From Synechococcus sp. SP2 MAG (GTDB lineage Bacteria > Cyanobacteriota > Cyanobacteriia > PCC-6307 > Cyanobiaceae), in NCBI GenBank assembly GCA_030756895.1, contig JAVBIX010000009.1, positions 42,839 to 106,838 of the forward strand: 64,000 nucleotides of DNA, read 5' to 3'. This document shows, piece by piece, positions 22,456 through 32,547 of this stretch. The translations under genes were made by a program, and so were the position numbers. Every line of letters begins with the position of its first letter. Position 1 is the first letter of the stretch. The notes under the pieces were generated by a model, which saw only the letters and a list, made by a program, of their open reading frames with translations, was not told the DNA's origin and did no database searches.

Positions 22456-23013
22456 CTAGCTGTGGCTGCGGGGCCCTGGGCTTGAAACCGTCTCCGCAGG
22501 GGTGACGCTGCTGGTGGAGCCAACGCCTGCAAGCTGAGGTAACGGCGCATTGTCAATCAATGCAACCGCCAATGATTCCAACTGGTCTGCTGTTCTCGCT
22601 CCAAGCGAACGGCCGCGCATCACACCGTCGGCTGAAAATAAATTGAGTTGTGGAATCCCTGTGACGTCATACCGATCGATCAAATCTAGCCAGCGTGGGT
22701 TGTCGATATTCACCAAAACAACGTCGAGTTGATCGGCGTGGTTCTGTTCCGTTTGAAGCATCGCTGGTGCCATGGCTTGGCAGGCCTCACACCAATCGGC
22801 GTAAAACTCCAGCACGGTGGGCCGGGAGTTGTTGAGGGCGATTTCTGGATCCAGAGATTGCCTGGCCAGCTGGTCGAGAGGTGCTTCCTGATTGAGACCA
22901 TTGCGCAACAGAAATAATCCAGCAGCAAGGACGAGTGCCGTGATGAGCAGCAACCCCTTTTGTAAGAGGGTCAGGGTGGCGGGGGCGGAACTGCCGGTCA
23001 TGCCGGGAAGCAT
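22456..23013 (-). CDS. Membrane-anchored thioredoxin-like protein (TxlA/HCF164-like)
   Basis: N-terminal TM, FYADWCEACQAMAP active site, VTGIPQLNLF. Confidence 0.9.
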   Translation of the reverse strand: MLPGMTGSSAPATLTLLQKGLLLITALVLAAGLFLLRNGLNQEAPLDQLARQSLDPEIALNNSRPTVLEFYADWCEACQAMAPAMLQTEQNHADQLDVVLVNIDNPRWLDLIDRYDVTGIPQLNLFSADGVMRGRSLGARTADQLESLAVALIDNAPLPQLAGVGSTSSVTPAETVSSPGPRSHS

Positions 23014-23125
23014 TGGATCCTTTTACTTTGGCAGGCTGATGGGTGTGTTGTTGCTAGCGTCTGAAAGCCAATTCCGTTGTTGTGATCTGCTTTCTCGCTG
23101 ATTTCATCAATCGACCGTTGGCTGC

Positions 23126-23629
23126 TTGCTGATGTTCCTTCTTCGTTTCCTCGTATTGCCGCTGCGGGCCCCCCTGCTGCTTGTGCTGTTTGGTGTTGCA
23201 GTTTTTCTTGGCCACCACTGGTCAATCGAGAGCGAGCATTTGATTGCTCTGCAGAATGTGTCGCCCCGCTTGTTCTGGACGGTAGAGATCGTTCAATCGC
23301 TGGTGATCGTGCTCATCTGCACGATGCCTGATCTTTTGCTTCGCCAGCTGTCGTTATTAATGGCCTCCAGCCGAGTGCTCAGCCTGATCTCCACCCTTCT
23401 GCTTGTGATCGTGGTGGGCCTTTATGTGCTCAGTCTGAGCTTGCTATCCGATGTGCTGATTTTGGCGTCTGCCACCTTGCTGGCCCGTTTGGACCTCACC
23501 CGGATCAAGGTGGTGCCTCCGCCTCAGGTCATGGCCCTTGGGTTGGCGGCGTTGGTGCTTATGGGCATCTGGTTGGGTCAGGATCTGCCAAACCCCCTGG
23601 CCTCAGCTGTCGCAGCGGTCGGTACCTGA
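23126..23629 (+). CDS. Hypothetical polytopic membrane protein
   Basis: Hydrophobic 167-aa ORF in a plausible intergenic context. Confidence 0.65.
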   Translation: MLMFLLRFLVLPLRAPLLLVLFGVAVFLGHHWSIESEHLIALQNVSPRLFWTVEIVQSLVIVLICTMPDLLLRQLSLLMASSRVLSLISTLLLVIVVGLYVLSLSLLSDVLILASATLLARLDLTRIKVVPPPQVMALGLAALVLMGIWLGQDLPNPLASAVAAVGT

Positions 23630-25678
23630 TCCGAGATAAGCCCAGAGATTGCCTAGTACTTTTTTTGTGTAAAGGCGCGTTTCTGGATAGGGGATTCGCT
23701 CCACCCACAACTCCGGATCGTTCTTTAGGGCGGCTGTAACCCATTGGCTGGCGGCTCCTGGCCCGGCGTTGTAGCTCGCAACGGCCAACACGATGTCTCC
23801 TTGCCATTGCTCGAGCAGTTGAGCGAGGTAGCGCGCTCCGAGCCTTGCATTGCGTGTTGGCTCGCGTAGCTCATCAATGGTCAGTGTCTCGCCGGCCAAT
23901 TCTTCCGCTGTGGCTGGCATTAGCTGCAGCAACCCTGTCGCCCCAACTGGTGAGCTCACGCCTGGGGAGAAGCGAGATTCCTGCTTGGCGATGGCCATGA
24001 GGAGTTCATTCCGTACCGCCTCTTTTTGGGATGCGGTCTCAAACACTTTTGAGAGCAAACGCGGATGCTGGCTGCGGTGGAGGAGCAGTTGCTCGTCGCA
24101 GGTTTGATTTACCAGTCTCAAGCTGGCGCGCCAAAGACGACTCAGGCCCGTCCATGCGTCGCCGACGGCAATACGAAGGCGACCTTCTACGAGCTTTTGC
24201 TCTGGACTGGATGACTGATCGGATGGGGGTTGTTGGTTCCTCCAGGTTTCCCATGCTTCCTGGGTTTGGCCGAGTCGCCAGAGACGATCCACGAATGGAT
24301 CGCCACTTTTTAATGGCTCCCAGTGCGATGGAAACGACTCGCCGAGAGCTGCAGAGCGAGGGGCTGATGCTTGATTGAGATCTGGCAGATCTCCCCGTCC
24401 GAGTCGCACCTCGGCGCGCCATGTGTAATAACTTCTCGGATGGGTTTTGACCAACTTTTCCCAGACGTTTTGGGCTTGCGTTGTTTGGTCTTGCTTCGCT
24501 AGCGCGAGCCCCAGCCAGAACTGCTGCCTTGCAGCTAAAGGTTCAGGAAGATCTGAGTTTGGAATGGCGTTCAGCAGTGCTTCTGCTCTTGTCCATTGAT
24601 TGTTTAAGAGGGCTTCGCGGGCTAAGTCCCACTGCAGTTGCCAGGCCGCTGGGTTGGTAGGCCAGCGCTTCAGAACGGCCATGGCATTCGTCGAGTCATC
24701 ATTAGCCCAGTCACCGAGGCGCACCCGGGCTGCTGCAACATCAGCGGAGCGTTGTTGCAATGCTTGCGGTAGTGCATCCAATAGAGCGGGATCTGGCTTT
24801 AGTGGTTCGCTTAGTAGCTCTGCTGCCTTGAGCGCCGCTGGATCGTCTGGGTTGCTGATGGCGAGATTTAGCAAGTGCTGCTTTCCACGCGCTTGCTGTT
24901 CAGCGCTGCCTCGAAACAGGACCCGACCAATCGCCAAGCTGCTGGCTGGAGTGGTGGGCGTGCCTTGGAGGCAGGCTTCCGCTGCACGGCCATCTCCAAG
25001 GGCCGCGAGTGCTTGAGCAAGCGTCAGTCGATCGTCTTGGTTCAAACCAGCGCCGCTGATCCTGTTGCAGGCTTCCCTGATCTGCGTGGCAGCTCCTGGC
25101 CAACGGGCACCCCAGCGAGCCAGATGCAAGGCGGCGATGGCTTGCTTGGGAGAATCCGTTTTGATTTCTGCTGCTGCCGCTAAGGCGGCTGGATGGCCAG
25201 GTTGTTGCCGGAACAGCTCGGTATGGAGCGCTGGGTTGGATTGCCCGAGGTAATAACGGGCATCGGCACTGGCCGCACTGCCAGGGAAGCGTTGAAGCAA
25301 GTCCTGCCAATGTTTCTGTTCTTCTGAAGGCTGGCCGAGTTTTGCTGCGTTTAATGCCTGCTGTTTCAGCGTGACGGCAGCGAGGGGATCGTTGCCCCAG
25401 CCCTGATTGGCCAGCAACCGCTGGGATCTCTCCGCTGAATCGGCGCTGCGCGCAGCGAGTAAGAGAGCGGCTTCCCTCCGTTCACTGGGATTGATCGACC
25501 AGCGGTAACGCGTCCAGAGATCAGCGCTTGAAAGGGATGGCGTGAGTGGAGTGTGCAGACGGCGTAAAACCGTTTGTCCGCCGAGGACTAGCGCAACGGT
25601 GAGGAGTGGAGTTCCAGCGAGAAGCAAAAGGCCACGGGAGTGTTGAACGGTCAAGCCTCGGCCGGAAACTGGTGGCAT
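23603..25678 (-). CDS. Lytic transglycosylase (Slt-type) with alpha-helical repeat N-terminus
   Basis: C-terminal LLMAIAKQESRFSPGVSSPVGATGLLQLMPATAEELAG and VLAVASYNAGPGAASQW; start set at MPPVSG. Confidence 0.92.
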   Translation of the reverse strand: MPPVSGRGLTVQHSRGLLLLAGTPLLTVALVLGGQTVLRRLHTPLTPSLSSADLWTRYRWSINPSERREAALLLAARSADSAERSQRLLANQGWGNDPLAAVTLKQQALNAAKLGQPSEEQKHWQDLLQRFPGSAASADARYYLGQSNPALHTELFRQQPGHPAALAAAAEIKTDSPKQAIAALHLARWGARWPGAATQIREACNRISGAGLNQDDRLTLAQALAALGDGRAAEACLQGTPTTPASSLAIGRVLFRGSAEQQARGKQHLLNLAISNPDDPAALKAAELLSEPLKPDPALLDALPQALQQRSADVAAARVRLGDWANDDSTNAMAVLKRWPTNPAAWQLQWDLAREALLNNQWTRAEALLNAIPNSDLPEPLAARQQFWLGLALAKQDQTTQAQNVWEKLVKTHPRSYYTWRAEVRLGRGDLPDLNQASAPRSAALGESFPSHWEPLKSGDPFVDRLWRLGQTQEAWETWRNQQPPSDQSSSPEQKLVEGRLRIAVGDAWTGLSRLWRASLRLVNQTCDEQLLLHRSQHPRLLSKVFETASQKEAVRNELLMAIAKQESRFSPGVSSPVGATGLLQLMPATAEELAGETLTIDELREPTRNARLGARYLAQLLEQWQGDIVLAVASYNAGPGAASQWVTAALKNDPELWVERIPYPETRLYTKKVLGNLWAYLGSGTDRCDS

Positions 25679-25703
25679 TCTGTTCCCAGCGCACGGCATT
25701 GGA

Positions 25704-25907
25704 ATGGCAAAGGGGCAAGGGCCGCGGCGCCCAGGGAGCGAGCAACGGCGCCGCTGTGCGATTGCCACTGGCCTGGCTTTGCTGGTTTGGGGATTGCGTT
25801 GGTTCTGGCCCTTGCAATTTGTGCCCGGCTGGCTGGTGGCAGGGCTGTTGGCTTGGGCGTTGCTGGAAATGGCAGGGCTATTGCTGGTTCCGCGTCGTTG
25901 GCGTTAG
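25704..25907 (+). CDS. Small membrane protein, hypothetical
   Basis: 67 aa with two hydrophobic stretches, between divergent slt and glmM. Confidence 0.45.
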   Translation: MAKGQGPRRPGSEQRRRCAIATGLALLVWGLRWFWPLQFVPGWLVAGLLAWALLEMAGLLLVPRRWR

Positions 25908-25950
25908 AACCAGCGGTCCGTTTTAAGGTTCAGTTCAGTATTGGGTTTCC

Positions 25951-27342
25951 ATGGCTGAAGCTGCCATCCATCCTTTGGGGCACCTCCCAAAGCCATCGCA
26001 GATCAGCTTTGGGACCGACGGCTTGCGTGGTCGGGTGGACACCATGCTTACGCCGGCTTTGGCCCTTCAGGTGGGGTACTGGTGTGGTCGCGTGCTTCAA
26101 GCCGAGGGCCCTGTGCTGATTGGCATGGATTCGCGTAGTAGCGGCAGCATGTTGGTCGCGGCACTCACCGCAGGCTTGACGGCGTCTGGCCGCGAGGTGT
26201 GGACCTTGGGACTGTGTCCCACGCCAGCCGTGCCCGGTTTGATTCGCCGCTATTCAGCTGCCGGTGGCTTGATGGTCTCGGCGAGCCACAACCCTCCGGA
26301 AGACAATGGGATCAAGGTGTTTGGCGCTACTGGCAGCAAGTTGTCCCCGGAACGCCAGCAGGCGATTGAAGCTGGTCTTTGTGGTGCAGATGGCTCTGGG
26401 ATTGCGTTAGCGGCATCTGGAGTGGCACGCCATCGCCCTGAACTTCTTGATGACTACCGCGCGAGCTTGTTGTCCAGTGTTGGGCAGCAGCGACTGGATG
26501 GTGTTCCCATCGTGCTGGATCTCTGCTGGGGCTCGGCAACAGCCTGCGGAGCAGAGGTGTTTTCTGCTCTTGGTGCCGATCTCACGGTTTTGCATGGTGA
26601 TCCGGATGGAACCAGGATCAATGTGAATTGCGGATCCACCCACCTTGAGGCTCTACGCCGAGCGGTGATCGAGAAGGGCGCCGCCATGGGTTTTGGCTTC
26701 GATGGGGATGCCGATCGGATGTTGGCGGTTGATGGCCAAGGACGCGTGGTGGATGGCGACCATGTCCTTTTCCTTTGGGGGTCGGTGCTGCAAGAGCAGG
26801 GACAGCTTCCTGATCAGCGCTTGGTGGCCACGGTGATGTCGAATTTGGGCTTTGAGCGGGCTTGGCAGGCGCGTGGTGGTCTTTTGGACCGGACTCCGGT
26901 GGGAGACCAGCATGTGCATGCCGAGATGGTCCGCACGGGTGCAGCCCTTGGCGGCGAGCAATCAGGTCACATCCTGTCTTCCGCCCATGGTTTGTCTGGC
27001 GATGGCGTTTTAACCGCTCTTCAGATCGCGAGCCTCTGCCATGCCCAGCAGCTCTCCTTGGCCGAGTGGGTGGATCAGAGCTTTCAGGCCTATCCCCAAA
27101 AACTGGTGAATGTGCGCGTCGAGAATCGTGAGCGCAGAAAGGGTTGGGGGGACTGTGCTCCTCTCTATTCCCTTGTTCAAGAGGCGGAGGCCTCGATGGC
27201 TGAAGACGGTCGCGTGTTGGTGCGAGCGAGTGGAACAGAACCACTGCTACGCGTAATGGTTGAGGCTGCTGATCAAGCGGTGGTCGATCACTGGACCTCC
27301 CGCTTGGCCGCAGCAGCAGATCAGCATCTCAGCGCCTCTTGA
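25951..27342 (+). CDS. glmM: Phosphoglucosamine mutase
   Basis: SFGTDGLRGRV, LMVSASHNPPEDNGIKVFG, GFDGDADRMLAVD, VRASGTEPLLRVMVEA. Confidence 0.96.
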   Translation: MAEAAIHPLGHLPKPSQISFGTDGLRGRVDTMLTPALALQVGYWCGRVLQAEGPVLIGMDSRSSGSMLVAALTAGLTASGREVWTLGLCPTPAVPGLIRRYSAAGGLMVSASHNPPEDNGIKVFGATGSKLSPERQQAIEAGLCGADGSGIALAASGVARHRPELLDDYRASLLSSVGQQRLDGVPIVLDLCWGSATACGAEVFSALGADLTVLHGDPDGTRINVNCGSTHLEALRRAVIEKGAAMGFGFDGDADRMLAVDGQGRVVDGDHVLFLWGSVLQEQGQLPDQRLVATVMSNLGFERAWQARGGLLDRTPVGDQHVHAEMVRTGAALGGEQSGHILSSAHGLSGDGVLTALQIASLCHAQQLSLAEWVDQSFQAYPQKLVNVRVENRERRKGWGDCAPLYSLVQEAEASMAEDGRVLVRASGTEPLLRVMVEAADQAVVDHWTSRLAAAADQHLSAS

Positions 27343-28275
27343 TCAGGATCGTTCTAGAGCCAGCGTGAGCGCTCCATCGCAGGCGTCACCATTCCTGTCC
27401 TCCCAGCGCGCATCGACCTGGCGACGGTGTAGGGATGCGTCCACGGCCTGTTGAAGGGGCGCCAGATTGAGGAGTGCCCCACCTCTGGCGCAGAGCGTGG
27501 GCTGGTTGAGCCCCAGGGATGACGCCACGGCTTGAACGGCTTCTGCAAGGGCATTGCCGGAGCGGTTGAGTATGGCCGCGGCTTCAACATTGCCCGCCTC
27601 AGCGGCGGCGGAGACGAGGGGTGCTAGTTGGGCTAGCTGCGCTGGTTGGAAATCGGGCTGCACAACGAAGGCCTTGATCTCTGCGGGTGTGCGGCAACCA
27701 AGGACTGCCCATAACTGGCTGCGCAGTGGTCCATCTGGGAGCCGGCCGTCGGCCATGCGCAGGCTGAGCTGGAGCCCCTGATGGCCGAGATCAAAGGCAG
27801 CCCCTGCTCCATCCAGTTGCCATCCCCATCCGCCACAACGCTGCTCAAGCCCGCTGTCGTTGCGTCCAACCACGATCATCCCTGTGCCACTAATCAGCAC
27901 GATGCCGGCATCGTTGGGGAACGCTCCGCGTAGGGCTGTGCGCTCATCGCCAGTGGCGATGCAGTGCGCTGTTGGCAGCTTGAGACTGGCTGCTAAAAGA
28001 TGGCTGGCGCGGTTCTGGAGCGCGGTGCCCTGCTCCACTCCGCTGGCCCCAACGGCGGCAGCGCTGATCTCCAGGCCGCTGGGATTGGCTGCCTGCAGGC
28101 TGCTGCGAATGGCCTCCATGAACCGTGTTTCGCCCCCGGTGGCTTGGAGGTGGCTGACGCCACTGCCCTTGCCCTCGCCTAGCGGTTCCCAGTTTCCGTT
28201 TTGCCAACGGCTCAGCTTGCAGCGGCAATGGGTTTGGCCAGCATCGAAACCCGCCAACATCAGTGCATCACTCAC
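27343..28275 (-). CDS. BadF/BadG/BcrA/BcrD-type ATPase, N-acetylglucosamine kinase-like
   Basis: GFDAGQTHCRCKL phosphate-binding motif, ISGTGMIVVGRN, GWGWQLDGAGAAFDLG. Confidence 0.85.
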   Translation of the reverse strand: MSDALMLAGFDAGQTHCRCKLSRWQNGNWEPLGEGKGSGVSHLQATGGETRFMEAIRSSLQAANPSGLEISAAAVGASGVEQGTALQNRASHLLAASLKLPTAHCIATGDERTALRGAFPNDAGIVLISGTGMIVVGRNDSGLEQRCGGWGWQLDGAGAAFDLGHQGLQLSLRMADGRLPDGPLRSQLWAVLGCRTPAEIKAFVVQPDFQPAQLAQLAPLVSAAAEAGNVEAAAILNRSGNALAEAVQAVASSLGLNQPTLCARGGALLNLAPLQQAVDASLHRRQVDARWEDRNGDACDGALTLALERS

Positions 28276-28285
28276 GGGTTGAACC

Positions 28286-29629
28286 TCATGGGTTGGTTTG
28301 GGGGGTCTTGTGGGCCTGGCTCAGCGTTGCCAAGCAAAACCAACCGATGATTTGCACTTCTGGTCGGAAGAAAATGGTGTCCGTGGCGCCTTGGATGAGC
28401 AGCCCGGCGATGGCGGCCAGGCACCCCAGCCAGGGCAATGCCAGAGCAGCCGATGAGCGCAGAGCTCTGAGCCCGTTGCGAAGACTGGCTCCCGCCAACC
28501 CGAGCGCCGCGATCAGGCCTGGAATGCCCGTTTCTACAAGGAGCTCCAGGGGAACGGAATAGGCGCTCAGGGCATTGAACTTGGGCTGTTGATAGAGGGG
28601 ATAAATGGCATTAAAGGCAGCGTTGCCTGGCCCGATTCCCAGCCAGGGGCGGTCTTGGATCATTTCAACTGCGGCCAACCACACGTTGATGCGGAAGTTG
28701 TTGGAGCTATCACCGCGTCCAGCCAGCAGGCTGGCTACCCGCGTGCGGATGGGATCCACCTGCGTGACCGCGATCGCCAAGGTCACACCAGCCAGCACCA
28801 GCAGGGCGATCGGGACGAGACGTCGCCATAGTTTTGGCCAGCTGCGGATGGCACGTAATACGAGCAGCAGGACCAGCACACCAAGGGCCGCGAGCATGCC
28901 CAGCCAACCCCCGCGGCTGTAGCTGAACATGGTGGCTGTGGCTCCCAACACCAGCGCAACAGCTGCATAGCAGCGTGCCCCCCAGCCCTGCCAGCGGATC
29001 AAGGCAACGAGTGCCAACGGCAGGATCGGTACCAGATATCCCGCCAGCAGATTGGGGTTGCCAAGGGGGCCGTAGATCCTGATCGTGCCTGCCGTGATGG
29101 AGTTGGGATCGGCCCAGCGTGCAAGCTCCTCGGTGGGTCCGTAGAGCTGGCGCAAGGCCATCACACTGGTGAGGACTTCGCCGGCCAGCATCGCGGCCAC
29201 AAGGCGGTCCCACCATTCGGGGCGCTCGGCCAGCAGCTGACGCATCAGGGCATACACGCCGAGATAGCTGAGCAGCTTGACCAGGCCTTTCGCTGCTGCG
29301 GCTGGAACTGGGGAGAACCCCGTAGCCAGCACGGCGATGCCAAGAAACACGAGCACCCAAGCGCTGATGGCACCGATACGTTGCGGCTGGCTCACGCTGG
29401 ACCAGAGGATCCACAGCGCTCCGCAGGCCAGAACCACAAGCCCTAGCCCTGTTCGGGTGAGGAAGGGAAGTCCAGCGAGGAGAACCATGAGCAGGAGGCT
29501 TGCCCACCAGCTCAGGCGCCTGCGCTGCTGATCACTCGCGGGAAGCAGGCCTTGCCAGCGCAGCAACAGGGGTGGTGGGGCCGGAGCCTCAGCCATGGGG
29601 TGTGGGTGCGATGTCTTTGGAATTATCAA
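28286..29629 (-). CDS. IctB / O-antigen ligase-like (Wzy superfamily) membrane protein
   Basis: Polytopic; [53 protein letters not shown]. Confidence 0.85.
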   Translation of the reverse strand: MIIPKTSHPHPMAEAPAPPPLLLRWQGLLPASDQQRRRLSWWASLLLMVLLAGLPFLTRTGLGLVVLACGALWILWSSVSQPQRIGAISAWVLVFLGIAVLATGFSPVPAAAAKGLVKLLSYLGVYALMRQLLAERPEWWDRLVAAMLAGEVLTSVMALRQLYGPTEELARWADPNSITAGTIRIYGPLGNPNLLAGYLVPILPLALVALIRWQGWGARCYAAVALVLGATATMFSYSRGGWLGMLAALGVLVLLLVLRAIRSWPKLWRRLVPIALLVLAGVTLAIAVTQVDPIRTRVASLLAGRGDSSNNFRINVWLAAVEMIQDRPWLGIGPGNAAFNAIYPLYQQPKFNALSAYSVPLELLVETGIPGLIAALGLAGASLRNGLRALRSSAALALPWLGCLAAIAGLLIQGATDTIFFRPEVQIIGWFCLATLSQAHKTPQTNP

Positions 29630-30302
29630 CCTGTTGCCAAGCCATCTCCAGATCCCTTAATGCTGGAAGAGCGGCATCAGTGCGTTCAAACAGCACGCGA
29701 TAGGCGGGTTGACCCTGCTCGTGGACGTAGCGCTCCCGTTCCGTAGCCACGGGCAATGGGTTGCTGGTTCGCCATGGCCGTTGATCGCCTTTGGGGCGTG
29801 CAAAGCAGTTTGAGAGTTCCACCAGGGCCACCATTGGTTCAATGACAGCCAGCACATCGCTTTGTAAAAACAGGTGCCGGCCGGGATGGAGGGCTGAGGC
29901 GATGGCGTGCAACAGGGCGGGTTGCAGCACGCGGCGCTTGCGATGGCGTTGTTTGAACCAGGGATCCGGAAACTGAATGCTTACCAGTTGCAACTGGTCT
30001 GGTGGCAACGCTGCCATCCAAGCCTCGAGGCTGATGTTGGCATTGCAAAATAAAAAATGAAGGTTGTGCTGCTGCTGCCGGTCGCGATCGCGTTGGGCGG
30101 CTAGCACCAGGGGCCGGCGGATCTCAACTCCGAGATGATTTCGCTCGGGTTGCAACGCCGCCAGCTCCAATAGAAAAAAGCCTCGAGCGCAACCAATATC
30201 GAGATGGATGGGCAGGTTGGGATGCTCGAACAGCTCTTGTGGCGCCGGTAGCTCTAGCGGCAGCTGAAAAAAGCGGCTGAGGGGATTGACGTGCTGGCGC
30301 AT
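29589..30302 (-). CDS. trmB: tRNA (guanine-N7-)-methyltransferase
   Basis: [38 protein letters not shown]. Confidence 0.93.
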   Translation of the reverse strand: MRQHVNPLSRFFQLPLELPAPQELFEHPNLPIHLDIGCARGFFLLELAALQPERNHLGVEIRRPLVLAAQRDRDRQQQHNLHFLFCNANISLEAWMAALPPDQLQLVSIQFPDPWFKQRHRKRRVLQPALLHAIASALHPGRHLFLQSDVLAVIEPMVALVELSNCFARPKGDQRPWRTSNPLPVATERERYVHEQGQPAYRVLFERTDAALPALRDLEMAWQQVDNSKDIAPTPHG

Positions 30303-31561
30303 CAGTCCTCAGCTGGCGCCACAAGAGGTGCATGACGGAGCAAGCCCCAGCAAGCGGTGTAGCCATGCAGGTAAGTGGTGTTGCTTAAGGGGCCGATCTC
30401 GCCATTGCAGAACGCGCCGGCAATTGGCAGATCGGGCAGAACATCGCGAGCGATTGAGACATCACCGTTGGCTTCTCCAAATAGCCCACTGCCTCGGCCG
30501 AGGCAGGCAAACAGCAGTCCGCAAAGTGGTGGTGGCAATGGGCAGCGTTCTTGGCTGGCCTCAAGTAGCTGGCGTGCCTCCAGCCTTGATGATTGGGCTT
30601 CTCGGAGCTGAAATTGCACGTGTTGGCCTGGGCGAACCCGCTCAGCCACGGCGACAGCACCATTGCGTGGGTCGACGCCAATGAGATTGCGGACTAAGAA
30701 ATCGCTGGGGCACTCCTGCATCAGATTGCGACGCTCCACCCCAAGAAAGAGGGAGTGCTGCACCAGCTCTCTGTCTTCCGCATTGAGATCAGCCAGGACG
30801 CGTTGCAAGCAGGCCACAGGCGTGTCGCGACGATCGCCATCGCTGAGTTCCAATAAAACGTTGCGTTGGGCTTGCTCAATCGCAAACACGGGACCAATTG
30901 GTCGGCAGCCCTGGGCGACGACTGGATCAAGAACCCAGTCGCCGCCGATGCTCACTCCAGCGGCACCGTTGATGATCTGACCATCGAACAGCAGCGAGCC
31001 ATGACTGGCGTTATGGGGGGCGGCAATCCCTCCGATGATCGCTGCGTTGGGATAGGCGTAATCCAGGCCACTGATGAGGTCATTGATCGCTCCACAGCTG
31101 GGATCGATAAATAGCAGCAGAGATCGGCTGTCTGCTGGGTCAACATTGACCCAGTCCTGCCAGTTTTGAACCGGTCCATCGAGATCTGGGAGAGAGCCTG
31201 TATCGAGTTGAAAAGGCTTCAGCTGCGCTCCGGGGAGATTTAAGAGCGTGATGCTGAGTGCTGTGGTCTGTTCCAGCTCTTGGGTTCGTCCAGCACTATC
31301 CGTTCCAACAACGCCGCCTCCAACGAAGCCGATCCAGTGTTCTGCCTGCAGTCGCTGGCTGAGCAGCGGAAGCAACCGCGGCAGATCGCTAGCAAATTGG
31401 CTGGATACAAACACCAGGGCTAAATCGCCTTTCTCCGAGCCGAGTTGATTGGAGACATCTTTCGTTGCCTCTTCCAAAGAGGCACAGCCACTGAGTGCAG
31501 TGCGGCACTTGGCCTGGGCTCCGGAGCCTCGGAACCAATCGAGGGGGTTGAACGGAACCAT
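30302..31561 (-). CDS. FIST (sensory) domain protein
   Basis: [95 protein letters not shown]. Confidence 0.85.
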   Translation of the reverse strand: MVPFNPLDWFRGSGAQAKCRTALSGCASLEEATKDVSNQLGSEKGDLALVFVSSQFASDLPRLLPLLSQRLQAEHWIGFVGGGVVGTDSAGRTQELEQTTALSITLLNLPGAQLKPFQLDTGSLPDLDGPVQNWQDWVNVDPADSRSLLLFIDPSCGAINDLISGLDYAYPNAAIIGGIAAPHNASHGSLLFDGQIINGAAGVSIGGDWVLDPVVAQGCRPIGPVFAIEQAQRNVLLELSDGDRRDTPVACLQRVLADLNAEDRELVQHSLFLGVERRNLMQECPSDFLVRNLIGVDPRNGAVAVAERVRPGQHVQFQLREAQSSRLEARQLLEASQERCPLPPPLCGLLFACLGRGSGLFGEANGDVSIARDVLPDLPIAGAFCNGEIGPLSNTTYLHGYTACWGLLRHAPLVAPAED

Positions 31562-31631
31562 GTGTTGGACCCTACCAATCTTGAGGGCAAGGTCGATGGC
31601 GTCGATAATGGCTTCAACTCGAACCTGCCTG

Positions 31632-32243
31632 GTGCCTGATCTTCCTTACCGCAGTTTGGTTTGGCTTACCTATCGCTTAGGCGCAACCTTTGCCCTCGGT
31701 GTTCCGCTTGTTCTGCTGATCTGGGCAGGGGTTCGGCGTGAGCCAGCCATGGTGCGATTGCTGGGTCTGTACTGGAAGGTGGCAAGCCTGTTGCCCATCA
31801 GCGTGTTGCTGCTCACCGATCGGCGGCCGATCGGATATGTGATGGCCTTCATCGCACCAGTGCTAATGGCGGTTTCGGTTTGGTTCTGGGTGGATCTCAA
31901 TGAAGAATTGGCCGACAGTGCACCAGGGAGTGCCCTTCCGTTGACCGTGCGTATCTGGCGCTGGGCTCTCAGCGGATTCGCCTTGCTTGCGGCGGGGATG
32001 TCGGCAACAGCGTTGCGCTGTGCGGACCAACTGAGCGGCGCGGAGTGCCTGGCCTGGTTGGAAGGTCCCCAGGGCTTGCATCGGGTAGCGGAGCGTTTGT
32101 TTGACTTCGTCTTTGGTGGGCAGTGGAGTGAGGCGGTGGCCGCATTCATCGGCTACGTGGCTTTAGTGGCGTATGTGGTGGGGCTCCTCCAGTGGCTGCT
32201 CGTGCGCCTGCCGCGTCAGGGGCGGGTGGCTGGTGAATTCTGA
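31632..32243 (+). CDS. DUF3177 family membrane protein
   Basis: Polytopic ORF from GTG 31632 (VPDLPYRSLVWLTYRLGATFALGVPLVLLIW...). Confidence 0.75.
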   Translation: MPDLPYRSLVWLTYRLGATFALGVPLVLLIWAGVRREPAMVRLLGLYWKVASLLPISVLLLTDRRPIGYVMAFIAPVLMAVSVWFWVDLNEELADSAPGSALPLTVRIWRWALSGFALLAAGMSATALRCADQLSGAECLAWLEGPQGLHRVAERLFDFVFGGQWSEAVAAFIGYVALVAYVVGLLQWLLVRLPRQGRVAGEF

Positions 32244-32544
32244 TTCGTTGCTGCCGGCTCTTGAAGCGATCAGTCGTGACCGTCCCGATCGCGTGTTGCG
32301 ACTGCGAGGAATGGTGCCGTCAGCTGAAGGTGCGGAAGAAGCTCTGGAAGTTTTGATTTTTCGAGGCTTCAGCAGCTGCACCACCCATCCCACGGATTTC
32401 GATCCGGATCGAACCGTGCTTCCTGATGGGGCGGCGATCGAAACCGCTGAATTGCTGCGTGGTCCACTGAACCCTCAGCAGGAGGAGCTACTGATCGGGC
32501 CGCTTCCTCCTGCGCAATTGATCGAAGCAGACCGCTGGATCTGA
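32233..32544 (+). CDS. Conserved cyanobacterial hypothetical protein
   Basis: GTG start overlapping the DUF3177 stop; LRLRGMVPSAEGAEEALEVLIFRGFSSCTTHPT. Confidence 0.65.
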   Translation: MNSDSLLPALEAISRDRPDRVLRLRGMVPSAEGAEEALEVLIFRGFSSCTTHPTDFDPDRTVLPDGAAIETAELLRGPLNPQQEELLIGPLPPAQLIEADRWI

Positions 32545-32547
32545 TCC

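Noticed and set aside
26618-27244. 208-aa minus-strand ORF inside glmM
   Set aside because: Antisense shadow ORF rich in Pro/Arg/His within a well-supported gene.
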